From NCBI RefSeq assembly GCF_013391635.1, contig NZ_JACAWU010000002.1:806001-870000 (forward strand): a stretch of DNA of 64,000 nt, in the 5' to 3' direction. This DNA is from Natronomonas gomsonensis. Lineage in GTDB: Archaea > Halobacteriota > Halobacteria > Halobacteriales > Haloarculaceae. The notes under the pieces are model-generated. The model searched no databases. It was not told the DNA's origin and saw only the letters and a list, made by a program, of their open reading frames with translations. This document shows, in pieces, positions 8,726 to 18,677 of this stretch (the stretch's first letter is position 1; the number at the start of each line of letters is the position of its first letter). The translations under genes and the position numbers were made by a program.

Positions 8726-8878
8726 CTACTCGAGGAGTCTAAAGTCGTTACTGCCACACTGACAGTTGGGGTTTCCGACCGCGTGGACACCTCCACCGGG
8801 CCGGACCTCCACCGGTTGGATGGAATCGCATTTCTCGCAGATGCCGATTCCATGCCTCGCCTCGTCGGTACTCGACAT
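8726..8878 (-). CDS. 50-residue zinc-finger-like protein
   Basis: The protein runs MSSTDEARHGIG, then CEKC, about 21 residues, CQC and a short end (FRLLE). Four Cys in CxxC...CxC arrangement suggest a single bound zinc, as in the many haloarchaeal micro-proteins under 70 residues. It is convergent with the EamA gene (21-base gap). Start ATG at 8878. Function unknown. Confidence 0.7.
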   Translation of the reverse strand: MSSTDEARHGIGICEKCDSIQPVEVRPGGGVHAVGNPNCQCGSNDFRLLE

Positions 8879-9006
8879 ACGCGTTGGAACTGGGTCCGCC
8901 GTGTAAGTGATATGTTATCATACACCGTCCGAGTCCGGCAGAAAATATAAATAATAGAATCGGCACCCGTAACACTCGGGTCCAAAAGAACGGATACCTG
9001 GTGTCG

Positions 9007-10854
9007 TCAGTCGAGGACGACCAGCGGGTCGCCCTGGTTGACCGACTGTCCTTCCTCGATTGCGACTTCCTTGACCGTGCCGCCGAGTTCGGCGATGACG
9101 TCGTTCTCCATCTTCATCGCCTCCAGCACGCAGATGACGTCACCGGATTCGACGGTGTCGCCCTCCGCGACGTTCACTTCGAGGATTGTCCCCTGCATCT
9201 CGGCGTTGACGACTTCGCCTTCGGCGGAAACGGCGGGGGCGCTGCCGCCGCCACCGCCTCCCCCTCCGCCACCGCCTCCGCCACCGCCTCCGCCGCCTCC
9301 GCCAGCTGCGCCCGGTGCGGGACGGGCTGCGGCCATCTCGGCGCGCTCTTCGAGGTTCACCTGGAAGCGCTTGCCGTTGACCTCGACGGTGAACTCCCGT
9401 TCGACGACCTCCTCGTCGGTCTCGCTTCCGGTGTCGCCGGTGCCCCACTTCTCTTGGGCCTCTTCGAGGCGGTCGCGGTCGAGGTGGTGGTCGAGATACT
9501 TCGTCGTGTGCGTGCCCGCGGTGAACTCATCGTCTTCGAGCATCAGCCGATGGAACGGGATGATTGTCGGGATGCCCTCGATGTCGTACTCGGCGAGCGC
9601 CCGCGCCGAGCGGGCGAAACACTCCTCGCGGTCCTCACCGTGGACGATGAGTTTCGCTATCATCGAATCGTAGTCGGTGACGAGGTCGTCGCCCTGTCGG
9701 GCCGCGTCGTCGAGTCGGACGCCGATACCGCCCGGCGGGTCGTACACTTCGAGTTCCCCACCCGACGCGGGAGCGAAGTCGTCGGCCGCGTTCTCGGCGT
9801 TGATGCGGTACTCGATAGCGTGGCCTTCGAGTTCCACGTCGTCCTGTTCGAAAGTCAGCTCCTCGCCGGCGGCGACCCGAAGTTGCCACTTGACGATATC
9901 GATACCCGTCAGTTCCTCGGTGACGCAGTGTTCGACCTGAATGCGGGTGTTGACTTCGAGGAAGTAGAAGTTCGCGTCGGGACCGAGCAACTCGCCGTCC
10001 TCGCGGTCCTCTTCCTCGACGAGGAACTCGAAGGTGCCGGCGTTGTAGTAGTCGGCTTCGTCGGCACCGCGGCGAGCGGCCTCGCCGATTTTCTCCCGGA
10101 GTTCCTCCGAGAGCGCCGGCGAGGGTCCCTCCTCGATGACCTTCTGGTGGCGGCGCTGCAGCGAACAGTCACGCTCGCCCAAATGCCGGACGTTGCCGTG
10201 TTCGTCGGCGAGAATCTGTACCTCGATGTGTCGGGGTTCCTCGAGGTACCGCTCGAGGTACACTGAGTCGTTGTCGAAGTACGCCTCACCCTCTCGCTTG
10301 GCTGTTTCGAGTTGCTCTTCGGCTTCGTCGGGGTCGCGGACGATTTTCATCCCGCGGCCACCGCCGCCACCTTCGGCCTTGATGGCGATGGGGTAGCCGT
10401 TCTCCTCGCCGAACTCGTGGACCTCCTCGACGGAGGTGACGGGGTCGGTCGTCCCGGGGACGATGGGCACGTCGGCGGCGCTCATCACCTTCCGGGCCTT
10501 CGTCTTCTCGCCGGCCTGCTCCATCGACTCCGAGGAGGGGCCGACCCACGTGATGCCCTCGGTGTCCTCTACCTTCCCGGCGAACTCGGCGTTTTCCGCG
10601 AGGAACCCGTAGCCGGGGTGGATGGCGTCAGCGTCGGCCTTCTCGGCAGCCTCGATGACTCCCTCGTGGTCGAGATACGAGTCGGCCGCCCGCGCGGGGC
10701 CGATGTTGTACGCTTCGTCGGCGTAGCGGACGTGGCCGCTGTGTTTGTCGGCGTCGCTGTAGACGGCGACGGTGTCGATACCGAGGTCATCGCAGGCGCG
10801 CATCACGCGCACCGCGATTTCACCCCGGTTGGCGACGAGTACCTTATCGAACAT
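9007..10854 (-). CDS. pccA: acyl-CoA (propionyl/acetyl-CoA) carboxylase biotin carboxylase + BCCP subunit
   Basis: 615 residues. Biotin carboxylase starts at once ([17 protein letters not shown]). The ATP-grasp core has [27 protein letters not shown] and [11 protein letters not shown] linker of about 20 Gly leads to a biotinyl domain with the attachment motif EAMKMEN (Lys near 581). It carboxylates its own biotin with bicarbonate and ATP and passes the carboxyl group to the pccB product. In Haloferax the homologous complex is a propionyl-CoA carboxylase. ATG 10854 is used because residues encoded upstream do not belong to the family. It follows the small subunit after 158 bases and probably has its own promoter. 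Confidence 0.93.
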   Translation of the reverse strand: MFDKVLVANRGEIAVRVMRACDDLGIDTVAVYSDADKHSGHVRYADEAYNIGPARAADSYLDHEGVIEAAEKADADAIHPGYGFLAENAEFAGKVEDTEGITWVGPSSESMEQAGEKTKARKVMSAADVPIVPGTTDPVTSVEEVHEFGEENGYPIAIKAEGGGGGRGMKIVRDPDEAEEQLETAKREGEAYFDNDSVYLERYLEEPRHIEVQILADEHGNVRHLGERDCSLQRRHQKVIEEGPSPALSEELREKIGEAARRGADEADYYNAGTFEFLVEEEDREDGELLGPDANFYFLEVNTRIQVEHCVTEELTGIDIVKWQLRVAAGEELTFEQDDVELEGHAIEYRINAENAADDFAPASGGELEVYDPPGGIGVRLDDAARQGDDLVTDYDSMIAKLIVHGEDREECFARSARALAEYDIEGIPTIIPFHRLMLEDDEFTAGTHTTKYLDHHLDRDRLEEAQEKWGTGDTGSETDEEVVEREFTVEVNGKRFQVNLEERAEMAAARPAPGAAGGGGGGGGGGGGGGGGGGGGSAPAVSAEGEVVNAEMQGTILEVNVAEGDTVESGDVICVLEAMKMENDVIAELGGTVKEVAIEEGQSVNQGDPLVVLD

Positions 10855-10917
10855 CGTATACTGGTCCACCGACGGAGAACTTGTCATTCTATCGGTTTTC
10901 ACGATTTTCAACACCAC

Positions 10918-10932
10918 ACAAATTTATCGTTT
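10918..10932 (-). promoter_or_regulatory. probable TATA box of pccA
   Basis: On the minus strand an A/T-rich block (ACGATAAATTTG) lies about 70 bases upstream of the pccA ATG, in the spacer behind the pccX-like stop. It would give a leader of roughly 40 bases, so pccA can be transcribed separately from pccB-pccX. Confidence 0.45.
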
Positions 10933-11012
10933 ATTTGCGTACACCGCATCGATTGCGCCGGTTTACGCGGCCCCTGCGTCGGTGTACCGAGGGTCTGTCA
11001 GCGGACGAACAG

Positions 11013-11255
11013 TCAGCGGAACGGCATCCGCTCGGTGCGTCCGGCGGCGCTCCAAGCGTCGTCGGGGGCTCCCGCCGGTGTGCGAATCCGGCGGCCCTGT
11101 AACGAATCGACGCGGCCGGAGAACCGCCACCGCCGGTCGTTCCAGTCGGTCGTTTCCTCGTCGTCGTCGCCGTCGGCGTTGACGTGGGCACGGATGACGG
11201 CGGCGATGGCGGCGGCCTCGTCCTCGTCGGCGTCGTCGGGAACGTTCAGACGCAT
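11013..11255 (-). CDS. pccX: small third subunit of acyl-CoA carboxylase (PccX-like)
   Basis: 80 residues: an acidic N-terminal half ([24 protein letters not shown]) and a C-terminal segment with W-x-D-RRW and an Arg-rich end. Position between pccB and pccA, size, and the N-terminal helix followed by a Trp/Arg motif match the small PccX/epsilon-type subunit of haloarchaeal propionyl-CoA carboxylase (known in Haloferax mediterranei). A GTG at 11261 overlapping the pccB stop (GTGA) is an equally likely start. The family call rests mainly on context. Confidence 0.7.
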   Translation of the reverse strand: MRLNVPDDADEDEAAAIAAVIRAHVNADGDDDEETTDWNDRRWRFSGRVDSLQGRRIRTPAGAPDDAWSAAGRTERMPFR

Positions 11256-11257
11256 GC

Positions 11258-12802
11258 TCACAGCGGGATGTTGCCGTGTTTGCGGTCCGGCGTGTCCTTG
11301 CGTTTGGATTCGAGCATCTCGAGGTCGCGAATGAGTCGCGGTCGCGTCTCCTTCGGCTCCAATACGTCGTCGACGAAGCCGCGTTCGGCCGCCGTGTAGG
11401 GGTTGGCGAACTGGTCGCGGTACTCGTCGATGAGTTGCTGACGCCGGGCCTCCACGTCGTCGGCGGCCGCCAGTTCGTCGTCGTAGAGGATGTTGACCGC
11501 ACCCTTCGGCCCCATAACGGCGATTTCGGCGGTGGGCCAGGCGTAGTTCACGTCGGCTTCGAGGTGTTTCGACGCCATCACGTCGTAGGCGCCGCCGTAG
11601 GCCTTCCGGGTGATGACGGTCAGAAGCGGCACCGTTGCCTCGCTGAAGGCGTACAGCAACTTCGCGCCGTGTTTGATGATGCCGCCGTGTTCCTGGTCGG
11701 TGCCGGGCATGAAGCCAGGCACGTCGACGAACGTGACGATGGGGATGTTGAAGGCGTCACAGAACCGAACGAATCGACCGCCTTTCAGCGAGGCGTCGAT
11801 GTCCAGCGTGCCGGCGTTGACCCGCGGTTGATTGGCGACGATGCCGACCGACCGGCCGTCGAGGCGGCCGAACCCGGTGACCAGATTGCGGGCGTACCCT
11901 TCCGCCACCTCGAAGAACGAATCCTCGTCGACGACGCGGTCAATTACGTTGACGATGTCGTAGGGTTTCTGGGGTTCCGCGGGCACTACGTCGGCCAACT
12001 CTTCGTCGCGGCGCTCGGGGTCGTCCCAGGGCTCGACCCGCGGCGGGTCCTCGACGTTGTTCGAGGGGAGATACGACAGCAGATACCGGATGTCGTCGAG
12101 TGCTTCCTTCTCGGCGGCCGACGAGAAGTGTGCGACGCCGGATTCCTTGGTGTGCGTGGAGGCGCCGCCCAACTCCTCGAAGCCGACTTCCTCGCCGGTG
12201 ACCGTCTCGATGACGTCGGGGCCGGTGATGAACATGTGGCTGGTCTCTTCGACCATGAAGATGAAGTCGGTAATCGCCGGCGAGTACACCGCGCCGCCGG
12301 CGCACGGGCCCATGATGGCCGAAATCTGGGGGACGACGCCGCTGGCCTTCTGATTGCGGTGGAAGATGTCGGCGTACCCAGCGAGTGAGTCGATGCCTTC
12401 CTGAATCCGGGCGCCCGCGGAGTCGTTCAGACCGATGATGGGCGCGCCGGTCTCGACGGCGCGGTCCATCACTTTGCACACCTTCTCGGCGAAGGCTTCA
12501 CCGAGGGACCCACCGAAGACGGTGAAGTCGTGGGCGAAGACGAACACCTGTCGGCCGTCGACCTCGCCGTAACCGGTGACGACGCCGTCGCCGTACGGCT
12601 GGTCTTCGTCCATGTCGAAGTTCGTACTGCGATGGGTTTTCAGTTGGTCGAACTCCTCGAAGGTGCCGTCGTCGAGGAAGTACTCGATTCGCTCGCGAGC
12701 GGTCATCTTCCCCTTCTCGTGTTGTTTGGCGATGCGCTCTTCGCCACCGCCCTTCTCGGCGTCCCGTTTCAGCTCGCGTAGTTCCTCGATCTTGTCGTCC
12801 AT
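11258..12802 (-). CDS. pccB: acyl-CoA carboxylase carboxyltransferase subunit
   Basis: 514 residues, normal for PccB/AccD5-type carboxyltransferases. It moves the carboxyl group from biotin to propionyl- or acetyl-CoA. Seen are [14 protein letters not shown] and [12 protein letters not shown] in the N half, [16 protein letters not shown] for the acyl-CoA oxyanion hole, and [26 protein letters not shown] and [13 protein letters not shown] in the C half. ATG 12802 (MDDKIEEL) is chosen; the open frame extends upstream without family similarity. It leads the operon pccB-pccX-(pccA). Confidence 0.94.
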   Translation of the reverse strand: MDDKIEELRELKRDAEKGGGEERIAKQHEKGKMTARERIEYFLDDGTFEEFDQLKTHRSTNFDMDEDQPYGDGVVTGYGEVDGRQVFVFAHDFTVFGGSLGEAFAEKVCKVMDRAVETGAPIIGLNDSAGARIQEGIDSLAGYADIFHRNQKASGVVPQISAIMGPCAGGAVYSPAITDFIFMVEETSHMFITGPDVIETVTGEEVGFEELGGASTHTKESGVAHFSSAAEKEALDDIRYLLSYLPSNNVEDPPRVEPWDDPERRDEELADVVPAEPQKPYDIVNVIDRVVDEDSFFEVAEGYARNLVTGFGRLDGRSVGIVANQPRVNAGTLDIDASLKGGRFVRFCDAFNIPIVTFVDVPGFMPGTDQEHGGIIKHGAKLLYAFSEATVPLLTVITRKAYGGAYDVMASKHLEADVNYAWPTAEIAVMGPKGAVNILYDDELAAADDVEARRQQLIDEYRDQFANPYTAAERGFVDDVLEPKETRPRLIRDLEMLESKRKDTPDRKHGNIPL

Positions 12803-12893
12803 TGTCAACCCAGTTGGCGGGAAAACGAGGAGCCACGAAAAAGGGTTTCCGCTATCGAGACAGCGACGAACCGATTGTGTTTCCCGGGCGTCG

Positions 12894-14210
12894 CTACAGC
12901 GGCGCACCGGTCAACTCGAAGAGGCTCAACGCGACCGTCCCGAGGACGGCCAGAAACACGATGGAGCGAATCGACCACAGCCACACGGTTCCGAGCCCCT
13001 CGAACCCGTCGGCTCCCTTTCGAATCTCGTCGACGGCGTCGTCGGCGAGCACCCAGCCGACGAAGACGACGACCAGCAGGACGGCCGTCGGCAACAGCAG
13101 GTTCACGCCGATGGCGTCGAACCACGTCAGCCACGCGGTGTCCAGCGCCGAGGGGATGCCGAGTGCGAAGACGATGCCACCGAGCAGTGCGGTCGTTCGG
13201 CGGCGTTCGAATCCGTAGGTGTCGACGAGATGGGAGACGACGACCTCCAGAAGTGAGATAGCCGACGACAGCGCCGCGACGGCCACGATGAGGAAGAAGA
13301 CGAAGCCGACCGCCGACCCGAACGGTACGTCCGAGAGTGCGGTCGGAATCGAGACGAAAATCGCGCCTGGGCCAGCCTCACCGTAGCCGCCACCCTGAAC
13401 CGCCAACAGCGGAAAGACGACGAGTCCAGCCGTAATTCCGATGAGCGTGTTCGTCAACGCGATGGCGCCGCCGTCGACGAAGAGGTTCTCGTCGTCGTCG
13501 ATGTAGGAGGCGTACGTTATCATCACCGCAAACCCGAGCGACAGCGAGAACAGCGCCTGTCCCACCGCCGCTGGAACGACCGTCTGGTAGTTCGCGAGGA
13601 GTGCACCGAAATCAGGCGAGAGGAAGTACTGATAGCCGGCGCCCGACCCCGGGAGCGTAAAGGCGTACACCGCCAACCCGACGAGCAAGACGACGATGCT
13701 CGGCACCATCACTTTCGTCGCCTTCTCGATGCCGCCGCGGATGCCGAAGGCGACGATGCCGACGGTGACGAGCATGAACGCGGCGTGGAAAGCGAGCGCC
13801 TCCGGCCCGGCGGAAACTGCCCCGAAGTACTCACCCGGGGCTTCGAGATAGCCGCCGGTGACGCTGGCGCCGATGTAGCGGAACACCCACCCGCCGACGA
13901 CGCTGTAGTACGACAGCGTCCAGAAGCCCCCGAAGACACCTAAGGCGCCGACCGCACGCCAGCCGGGGTGGTCGAGTGCGTCGAAGGCGCTGATGGCGCT
14001 GATGTCGGCACGGCGTCCAACGACGAACTCAGCGAGTATCGCCGGCAATCCGATGACGACGACCGCGAGTAGATACACCAACAGGAACGCCGCGCCGCCG
14101 AACTCGGCGGTCTGGTACGGGAACCGCCAGATGTTCCCAAGGCCGACCGCCGACCCGATGGACGCGAGGATGAATCCGATTCGTGTCGCCCACGTTTCTC
14201 TGTCTGTCAT
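12894..14210 (-). CDS. Na+-dependent NSS (SNF) family transporter
   Basis: 438 residues with about eleven membrane segments. The first helix has the LeuT-fold signature [16 protein letters not shown], whose unwound part holds substrate and Na+. Such proteins import amino acids or related amines with sodium. The substrate is not predictable here. Acidic loops (DDDENLF) fit a high-salt cell. A second, diverged copy of the family lies at 44158-45582. Confidence 0.92.
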   Translation of the reverse strand: MTDRETWATRIGFILASIGSAVGLGNIWRFPYQTAEFGGAAFLLVYLLAVVVIGLPAILAEFVVGRRADISAISAFDALDHPGWRAVGALGVFGGFWTLSYYSVVGGWVFRYIGASVTGGYLEAPGEYFGAVSAGPEALAFHAAFMLVTVGIVAFGIRGGIEKATKVMVPSIVVLLVGLAVYAFTLPGSGAGYQYFLSPDFGALLANYQTVVPAAVGQALFSLSLGFAVMITYASYIDDDENLFVDGGAIALTNTLIGITAGLVVFPLLAVQGGGYGEAGPGAIFVSIPTALSDVPFGSAVGFVFFLIVAVAALSSAISLLEVVVSHLVDTYGFERRRTTALLGGIVFALGIPSALDTAWLTWFDAIGVNLLLPTAVLLVVVFVGWVLADDAVDEIRKGADGFEGLGTVWLWSIRSIVFLAVLGTVALSLFELTGAPL

Positions 14211-14286
14211 CGGTCGAATCCCGGAGGTGGGGACGCAAAAATGGCGCTATTCGAACGTAGGCGCGTTCCCGCGTCACACGCTCACG

Positions 14287-14994
14287 TTAGGCTTCGCCGT
14301 ACACCGGCACCGCCGCGCCGCTCGTCACCGTCGCCTCGTCGGAACAGAGGAACATGACCACGTCGGCGATGTCGCCGGGGTCGACCCACGAGTCGTGGTC
14401 GGCGTCGGGCATCATCTCGCGGTTCATCGGCGTGTCGATGACGCTCGGCATGATGGCGTTGGCCCGGAGGTCGCCGAGGTTCTCCTCGGCGACGGTTTCG
14501 GTCAGGAGCCGAACCCCGGCCTTCGAGGCGCGATACGGACCGTCTCCCTCACCGCCCTCCAGCGACGACCGCGCCGACACCGAGACGATGGCGCCGCCGG
14601 TCTCTCTGAGGTGCGGAATCGCGTGTTTCGAGGCGAGAAACATCGACTTGAGGTTCACGTCGAACAACATGTCGAACTCCGAAACGTCGGTGTCCTCGAT
14701 GGGGTCGCCACCGCGCCACGTGCCCGCGATGTTACACAGTGCGTCGAGACGGCCGTGGTCGTCGACGACAGCCGAAACGGTGTCGCGGACGCTGTCCTCG
14801 TCGGTTGCGTCGGTTTCGTAGAACTCGACGGCCGAGGAATCGACCAGCGCGTCGTCGTCGCTCGGCGCGACGATGTCCGCAGCACACACCGTCGCCCCGG
14901 CCGAATCGAAGGCTTCGGCGATGGCACTTCCGAGAGCCCCGCTTGCCCCGGTCACCAATACGACCGCCCCGTCGAAATCGTATTCTACTGCCAT
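14287..14994 (-). CDS. short-chain dehydrogenase/reductase
   Basis: 235 residues. The Rossmann motif is TGASGALG (the last Gly pair is ALG rather than GIG), then NIAG, the catalytic Ser in SVSARSS and YRASK. It is NAD(P)-dependent, substrate unknown. The acidic residue after beta-2 (AADIV) suggests NAD preference (inference). It stands alone, next to an NSS transporter and an HTH_10 regulator. Confidence 0.88.
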   Translation of the reverse strand: MAVEYDFDGAVVLVTGASGALGSAIAEAFDSAGATVCAADIVAPSDDDALVDSSAVEFYETDATDEDSVRDTVSAVVDDHGRLDALCNIAGTWRGGDPIEDTDVSEFDMLFDVNLKSMFLASKHAIPHLRETGGAIVSVSARSSLEGGEGDGPYRASKAGVRLLTETVAEENLGDLRANAIMPSVIDTPMNREMMPDADHDSWVDPGDIADVVMFLCSDEATVTSGAAVPVYGEA

Positions 14995-15098
14995 ACTGCC
15001 CGTAGGGGCGCGTACCGCATAAAATCGCGTGGCGGGTGAAACGTAGCGACCACTTCCGCTGGCTGGCGGAAATTTATATACGTGGTTTGGTTGCGGGC

Positions 15099-15749
15099 CT
15101 ACTCCCGAAGCGCCCGCAACACCTTCCCCTCGATTCGTCGGAGGTGTTCACCGACCGTCGCGGGAGCCAGTCCGACGGCGTCGGCGACATCGGCCTGTGT
15201 GCCACGGCGTGGTTCCTCGTAGTAACCCACCGCGAGGGCGGCGTCGAGAACCTCGAGTTGTTTGTCGGTGAGCAGCGACTCGGGGCGGTTGGGTTCCGGG
15301 GCGTACGCACCGATTTCGACCAACTCGACGTGAAGGTCGTCGGGGAGTCCGTCCAAGGCGTCCTGCAGCGTCGCGTCGTCGCCGACGGCGGATATCTCCA
15401 GACGGCCGTCCGAGAGCCACCGTATCGGTGTTCGGACGACCAGTTCGTGTGACCGGCGCAGCGTCAACAGCGCCGCCGCGGCCGCGGTCTGCTCGAAGTG
15501 GACGAAGACGTGGATGGTCTCGTCGGTAACGCTCGCGTGGAACGCCGAGACACCCGCCGACTCCGAGAGAATGGTTCGGAGTTCCTCGGCGTCGCCTCGT
15601 AGCCGACACAGCGCCACGCCGGTGCCGTCCTCCAGCAGCGAAATCCCGTCGATGGCCACCCGTTCGATATCGGGGTGGTCGGCCACGTCGCTGTCGGCCG
15701 GGTGGAGGCCGCTGCCGGGCGCCGACAGCCGAATCGTGGCGGTCCGCAT
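15099..15749 (-). CDS. HTH_10 (bacterio-opsin activator type) transcriptional regulator
   Basis: 216 residues. The C-terminal HTH_10 domain is clear (LTDKQLEVLDAALAVGYYEEPRR, then VADAVGLAPATVGEHLRRIEGKVL). The N-terminal 150 residues form the usual haloarchaeal sensor-like domain of unknown ligand. ATG 15749 (MRTATIRLS) is used in place of an upstream frame extension. It is divergent from the R2lox gene (85-base spacer), making that gene a candidate target (inference). Confidence 0.88.
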   Translation of the reverse strand: MRTATIRLSAPGSGLHPADSDVADHPDIERVAIDGISLLEDGTGVALCRLRGDAEELRTILSESAGVSAFHASVTDETIHVFVHFEQTAAAAALLTLRRSHELVVRTPIRWLSDGRLEISAVGDDATLQDALDGLPDDLHVELVEIGAYAPEPNRPESLLTDKQLEVLDAALAVGYYEEPRRGTQADVADAVGLAPATVGEHLRRIEGKVLRALRE

Positions 15750-15833
15750 ATCTGACCTGTCAACTCCGTCCGTAAAAAACACTCCCCAGATAACCGGGAG
15801 AGAGACAAACTCCTGTTAGCGTGTCACAGGAGC

Positions 15834-16766
15834 ATGGCACGACTGACCGACACCGACCGTGGCACCCGAGCGGACATGGATTCCTTCGCCGGTGGCTACT
15901 TCAGAAACGCCGTCTATCGCCACTGGGACCCCGACGAGGTCGACATCGCCGGAGATAGACGGGAGTTACTCGACTACGAGGAGTCGTTTTCCGGCGAGGA
16001 GTTCGACATGCTCAGACTCGCCGTCGCCCGCTTCGGCGGCGGCGAGGAGGCGGTTACCGAGGACCTCATGCCGCTCGGTCTCGCGCTCGACGGCACCGAC
16101 GAACAGCTGTTTTTCACGACGCAGTTGTACGAAGAGGCCAAACACACCCGATTTTTCGACCGCTACTGGGAGGAAGTGTTGACGCCCGTCGCCGAGGAAC
16201 TCGGGGTGGAAGTGACCGAGCCGACCGACGAGCGGTATCTCAACGACGACTACGTCGCGCTGTTCGACGCCGTCGAGAGGTCGATGGCCTCGCTGTTGGA
16301 CGACCGTTCCCCGGAAGCGCGCGCCCGCGCCTACAGCCACTATCACATCGTCGCCGAGAGCGTCCTCGCCCAGACCGCCTACTACAGTTTGCAGTCGGCG
16401 TTCAGTTCCAGCGGTGACGACGACGTCGTTACACGCCCACGGTCGAAACTGCCGAACCTCGACGGCCTCGTCGGGGGCATCGCGCGGATTCGCTCCGACG
16501 AGGGCCGACACGTCGGCTTCGGGATGCATCAAGTCCGGAAGCTCATTCAGGAAGACAACGTCGACGAAGCCGTCGTCCGGGAGGTGCTGACGGAACTGAT
16601 GCCACACGTCGCCGGAATCTTCACGGATATCGAGGGACCCGTCGACCACGGCGCGCTCGTCTCCTACGCCCGGGAGAAACTCACGCGCCGACTCGACATC
16701 ATCACGGAGGCCGACGCCGAGGTCCCGCCCGTCGACGACCTCGTCGCCATCGAACGGGCGGGCTAA
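15834..16766 (+). CDS. R2-like ligand-binding oxidase (R2lox-type di-metal protein)
   Basis: 310 residues, a ferritin-like helical bundle. Metal ligands appear as E71, E101-x2-H104, E175 and E223-x2-H226 (EEAKH and DEGRH motifs), matching E68, E101, H104, E167, E202, H205 of M. tuberculosis R2lox. V74 and Y170 sit at the same offsets from E71 and E175 as the Val and Tyr that form the ether cross-link in R2lox (ligand +3 and -5). This favours R2lox over a true class I ribonucleotide reductase beta chain, and no R1 gene is nearby. The Mn/Fe oxidase's physiological substrate is unknown. It is divergent from an HTH_10 regulator. Confidence 0.82.
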   Translation: MARLTDTDRGTRADMDSFAGGYFRNAVYRHWDPDEVDIAGDRRELLDYEESFSGEEFDMLRLAVARFGGGEEAVTEDLMPLGLALDGTDEQLFFTTQLYEEAKHTRFFDRYWEEVLTPVAEELGVEVTEPTDERYLNDDYVALFDAVERSMASLLDDRSPEARARAYSHYHIVAESVLAQTAYYSLQSAFSSSGDDDVVTRPRSKLPNLDGLVGGIARIRSDEGRHVGFGMHQVRKLIQEDNVDEAVVREVLTELMPHVAGIFTDIEGPVDHGALVSYAREKLTRRLDIITEADAEVPPVDDLVAIERAG

Positions 16767-17525
16767 CCGACTTCAACCACACCATACCACGTCCCGGCGG
16801 CGGTCGTTACTCCTGGGCAGACACGAACGGTCAGAAACGATAAGTCATCTGATAGCGTACCCCAAACCGGGCGGCACGTTTTGTATCGGCCGACGGGGCA
16901 CAACCCCCCACCTCCCGCGAATCCGCGGGCCCGTCGTCCGACGCCGTCCATCCCGACGAAACCGGACGCCGAAGCCCCGCTTCCGCGTTCGTATTAATAA
17001 ATGACCTAGACTAGCCGGGTAAATTCCTATTCTTAAGAAGGCCGTACCGGTTGATGCCGAGGTCACCTCCAAGCGGTGGTCGTCGGCACGACTCCGACCG
17101 TGGTTCACCCCACTAGGTCGGTTCTCCCATTTCGGGCGGTGGTCCTCCCGCCGCCGCCTCACTGAAGGCACCGAGTCGGCACCGATGATGGATGCCCCCT
17201 GAACGTGACGTTACCCCGCTGACGTCATCTCGATGGAAAATAATCGCTAAATAACTTTACCAGTAAAGACGGTAGCGTGTCGTGGGCGCCGGCCGTCCGA
17301 GTTCCCCCATCCCCACTACGGTGTTGGCGCCCTGCGGCGGGGACTCCAGCGGCGGACGATTTACCCCGCCGTACGATTCCTCTCCGACACAACGTGTTGA
17401 GCGTTTAGCGCACTCACGGCTGGGATTTTCCCCCGTCCGTGGACGCGCGTCGAGTTTACAGCGATATTTTTCGAGCCGACAAGCCACCAAATGGCACGAT
17501 TTAAGCGGCTGCCACTCGCCGTTCG
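16767..17525. other. 759-base noncoding stretch with hairpins and a bidirectional TATA-like block
   Basis: No plausible protein is seen on either strand. An A/T block (TATTAATAAAT, 16992-17003) could serve both strands. On the plus side 17053-17190 holds strong inverted repeats: CCGACC-GTGG...CCAC-TA-GGTCGG (about 17096-17123), a GCCGA...TCGGC hairpin (about 17056-17087) and a GC-rich one after it. On the minus side CCCGCG-GATT-CGCGGG (16915-16930) stands out. A second A/T-rich block at 17230-17260 and the sucC promoter follow. It could encode a structured RNA. I did not find RNase P RNA or SRP RNA core motifs. Confidence 0.4.
17498..17508 (+). promoter_or_regulatory. TATA box of sucCD
   Basis: CGATTTAAGC is centred about 28 bases before ATG 17532, which suits a leaderless sucC transcript and supports that start over the ATG at 17526. 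Confidence 0.55.
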
Positions 17526-17531
17526 ATGTGG

Positions 17532-18677
17532 ATGAAACTTCACGAGTACCAGGCGAAGGGTGTCTTCGCCGACGCCGGGGTTCCGGTGCCGGACTCGAAG
17601 CTCGCGTCGACCGTCGACGAAGCGGTCGATGCGGCCGAGGACATCGGTTATCCCGTCGCCATCAAGGCGCAGGTACAGGTCGGTGGTCGTGGGAAGGCCG
17701 GAGGTATCGAGTTGGTCGACAACGCCGAGGAAGCCCGCGAGGCTGCCGAGAACATCATCGGGATGGACCTCAAGGGCCTCCACGTCGACCGCGTCCTCGT
17801 CGAGGCGGCCGTCGACTTCGTCAACGAACTGTACGTCGGCGTGACGATGGACCGAAACGAGGGCGAACCCGTCGCGATGGTTTCGACCCGCGGGGGCGTC
17901 AACATCGAGGAGGTCGCCGCCGAGGACCCCGAAGCCATCGAGCGGGAACACATCGACCCCGCTTTCGGAATGCAGCCCTACGAGTCTCGGAAGGCCGTCT
18001 ACGAGGCCGGCGTCGACCGAGAGGTCGCCGGCGACGTGGCGAGCGTCCTCCGGACGCTGTTCCAGCTGTGGGACGACTCCGACGCGACCGAAATCGAGGT
18101 CAACCCGCTGATGATTACGGCCGACGGCGACATCGTCGCCGCCGACGCCGTGATGAACATCGACGACGACGCGCTGTTCCGTCACCCCGACCTCGCCGAG
18201 ATGGAAGAGGAGGCCGCAGAGGACGACCTCGAAGCGAAAGCCAACGAGTACGGCTTCGACTACGTCCGACTGTCGGGTAACGTCGGCATCATCGGCAACG
18301 GCGCCGGACTCGTGATGACGACGCTGGACCTCGTCGACTACTACGGTGGCGCGCCCGCCAACTTCCTCGACATCGGTGGCGGCGCGAAAGCCGAACGCGT
18401 CACGAACGCCCTCGATATGGTGTTCTCCGACGAGAACGTCGATTCCGTCGTGTTCAACATCTTCGGCGGCATCACCCGCGGCGACGAGGTCGCGAAGGGT
18501 ATCAACGAGGCTCTGGAGAGCTTCGACGAGATTCCCAAGAAGGTCGTCGTCCGACTCGCCGGCACGAACGCCGAGGAAGGCATGGAAATCCTGAACACCG
18601 ACCTCGTGACCGTCGAGGTGACGCTGGAGGAAGCCGTCCAGCGAGCCGTCGAATACGCCGAGGAGGAAGCACAATGA
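17532..18677 (+). CDS. sucC: succinate-CoA ligase (ADP-forming) subunit beta
   Basis: 381 residues. With SucD it forms succinyl-CoA synthetase of the TCA cycle. An ATP-grasp domain is seen at the N terminus ([29 protein letters not shown]) and the C-terminal ligase domain has [11 protein letters not shown] and [15 protein letters not shown]. Length is normal. ATG 17526 adds only two residues and is an alternative start. The sucD start overlaps its stop (ATGA), and GGAGG in the sucC end serves as ribosome site for sucD. Confidence 0.96.
   Translation: MKLHEYQAKGVFADAGVPVPDSKLASTVDEAVDAAEDIGYPVAIKAQVQVGGRGKAGGIELVDNAEEAREAAENIIGMDLKGLHVDRVLVEAAVDFVNELYVGVTMDRNEGEPVAMVSTRGGVNIEEVAAEDPEAIEREHIDPAFGMQPYESRKAVYEAGVDREVAGDVASVLRTLFQLWDDSDATEIEVNPLMITADGDIVAADAVMNIDDDALFRHPDLAEMEEEAAEDDLEAKANEYGFDYVRLSGNVGIIGNGAGLVMTTLDLVDYYGGAPANFLDIGGGAKAERVTNALDMVFSDENVDSVVFNIFGGITRGDEVAKGINEALESFDEIPKKVVVRLAGTNAEEGMEILNTDLVTVEVTLEEAVQRAVEYAEEEAQ

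Noticed and set aside
9001-10266. 421-codon frame opposite pccA, with a second open frame over the Gly tract
   Set aside because: Antisense of a clear biotin carboxylase/BCCP gene; Ala/Pro strings arise from the Gly linker codons.
15834-16766. Ribonucleotide reductase beta subunit
   Set aside because: Val/Tyr cross-link offsets and ligand spacing fit R2lox; no large subunit gene is near.
16900-17200. RNase P RNA or SRP RNA in the 759-base gap
   Set aside because: No GAGGAAAGTC-type core of RNase P RNA and no GGAAGGCAGCAG-type SRP loop found on either strand.
17526-17531. ATG 17526 as the sucC start
   Set aside because: The TATA block is 28 bases before ATG 17532, and MKLHEYQAK is the family start; 17526 would add only Met-Trp.
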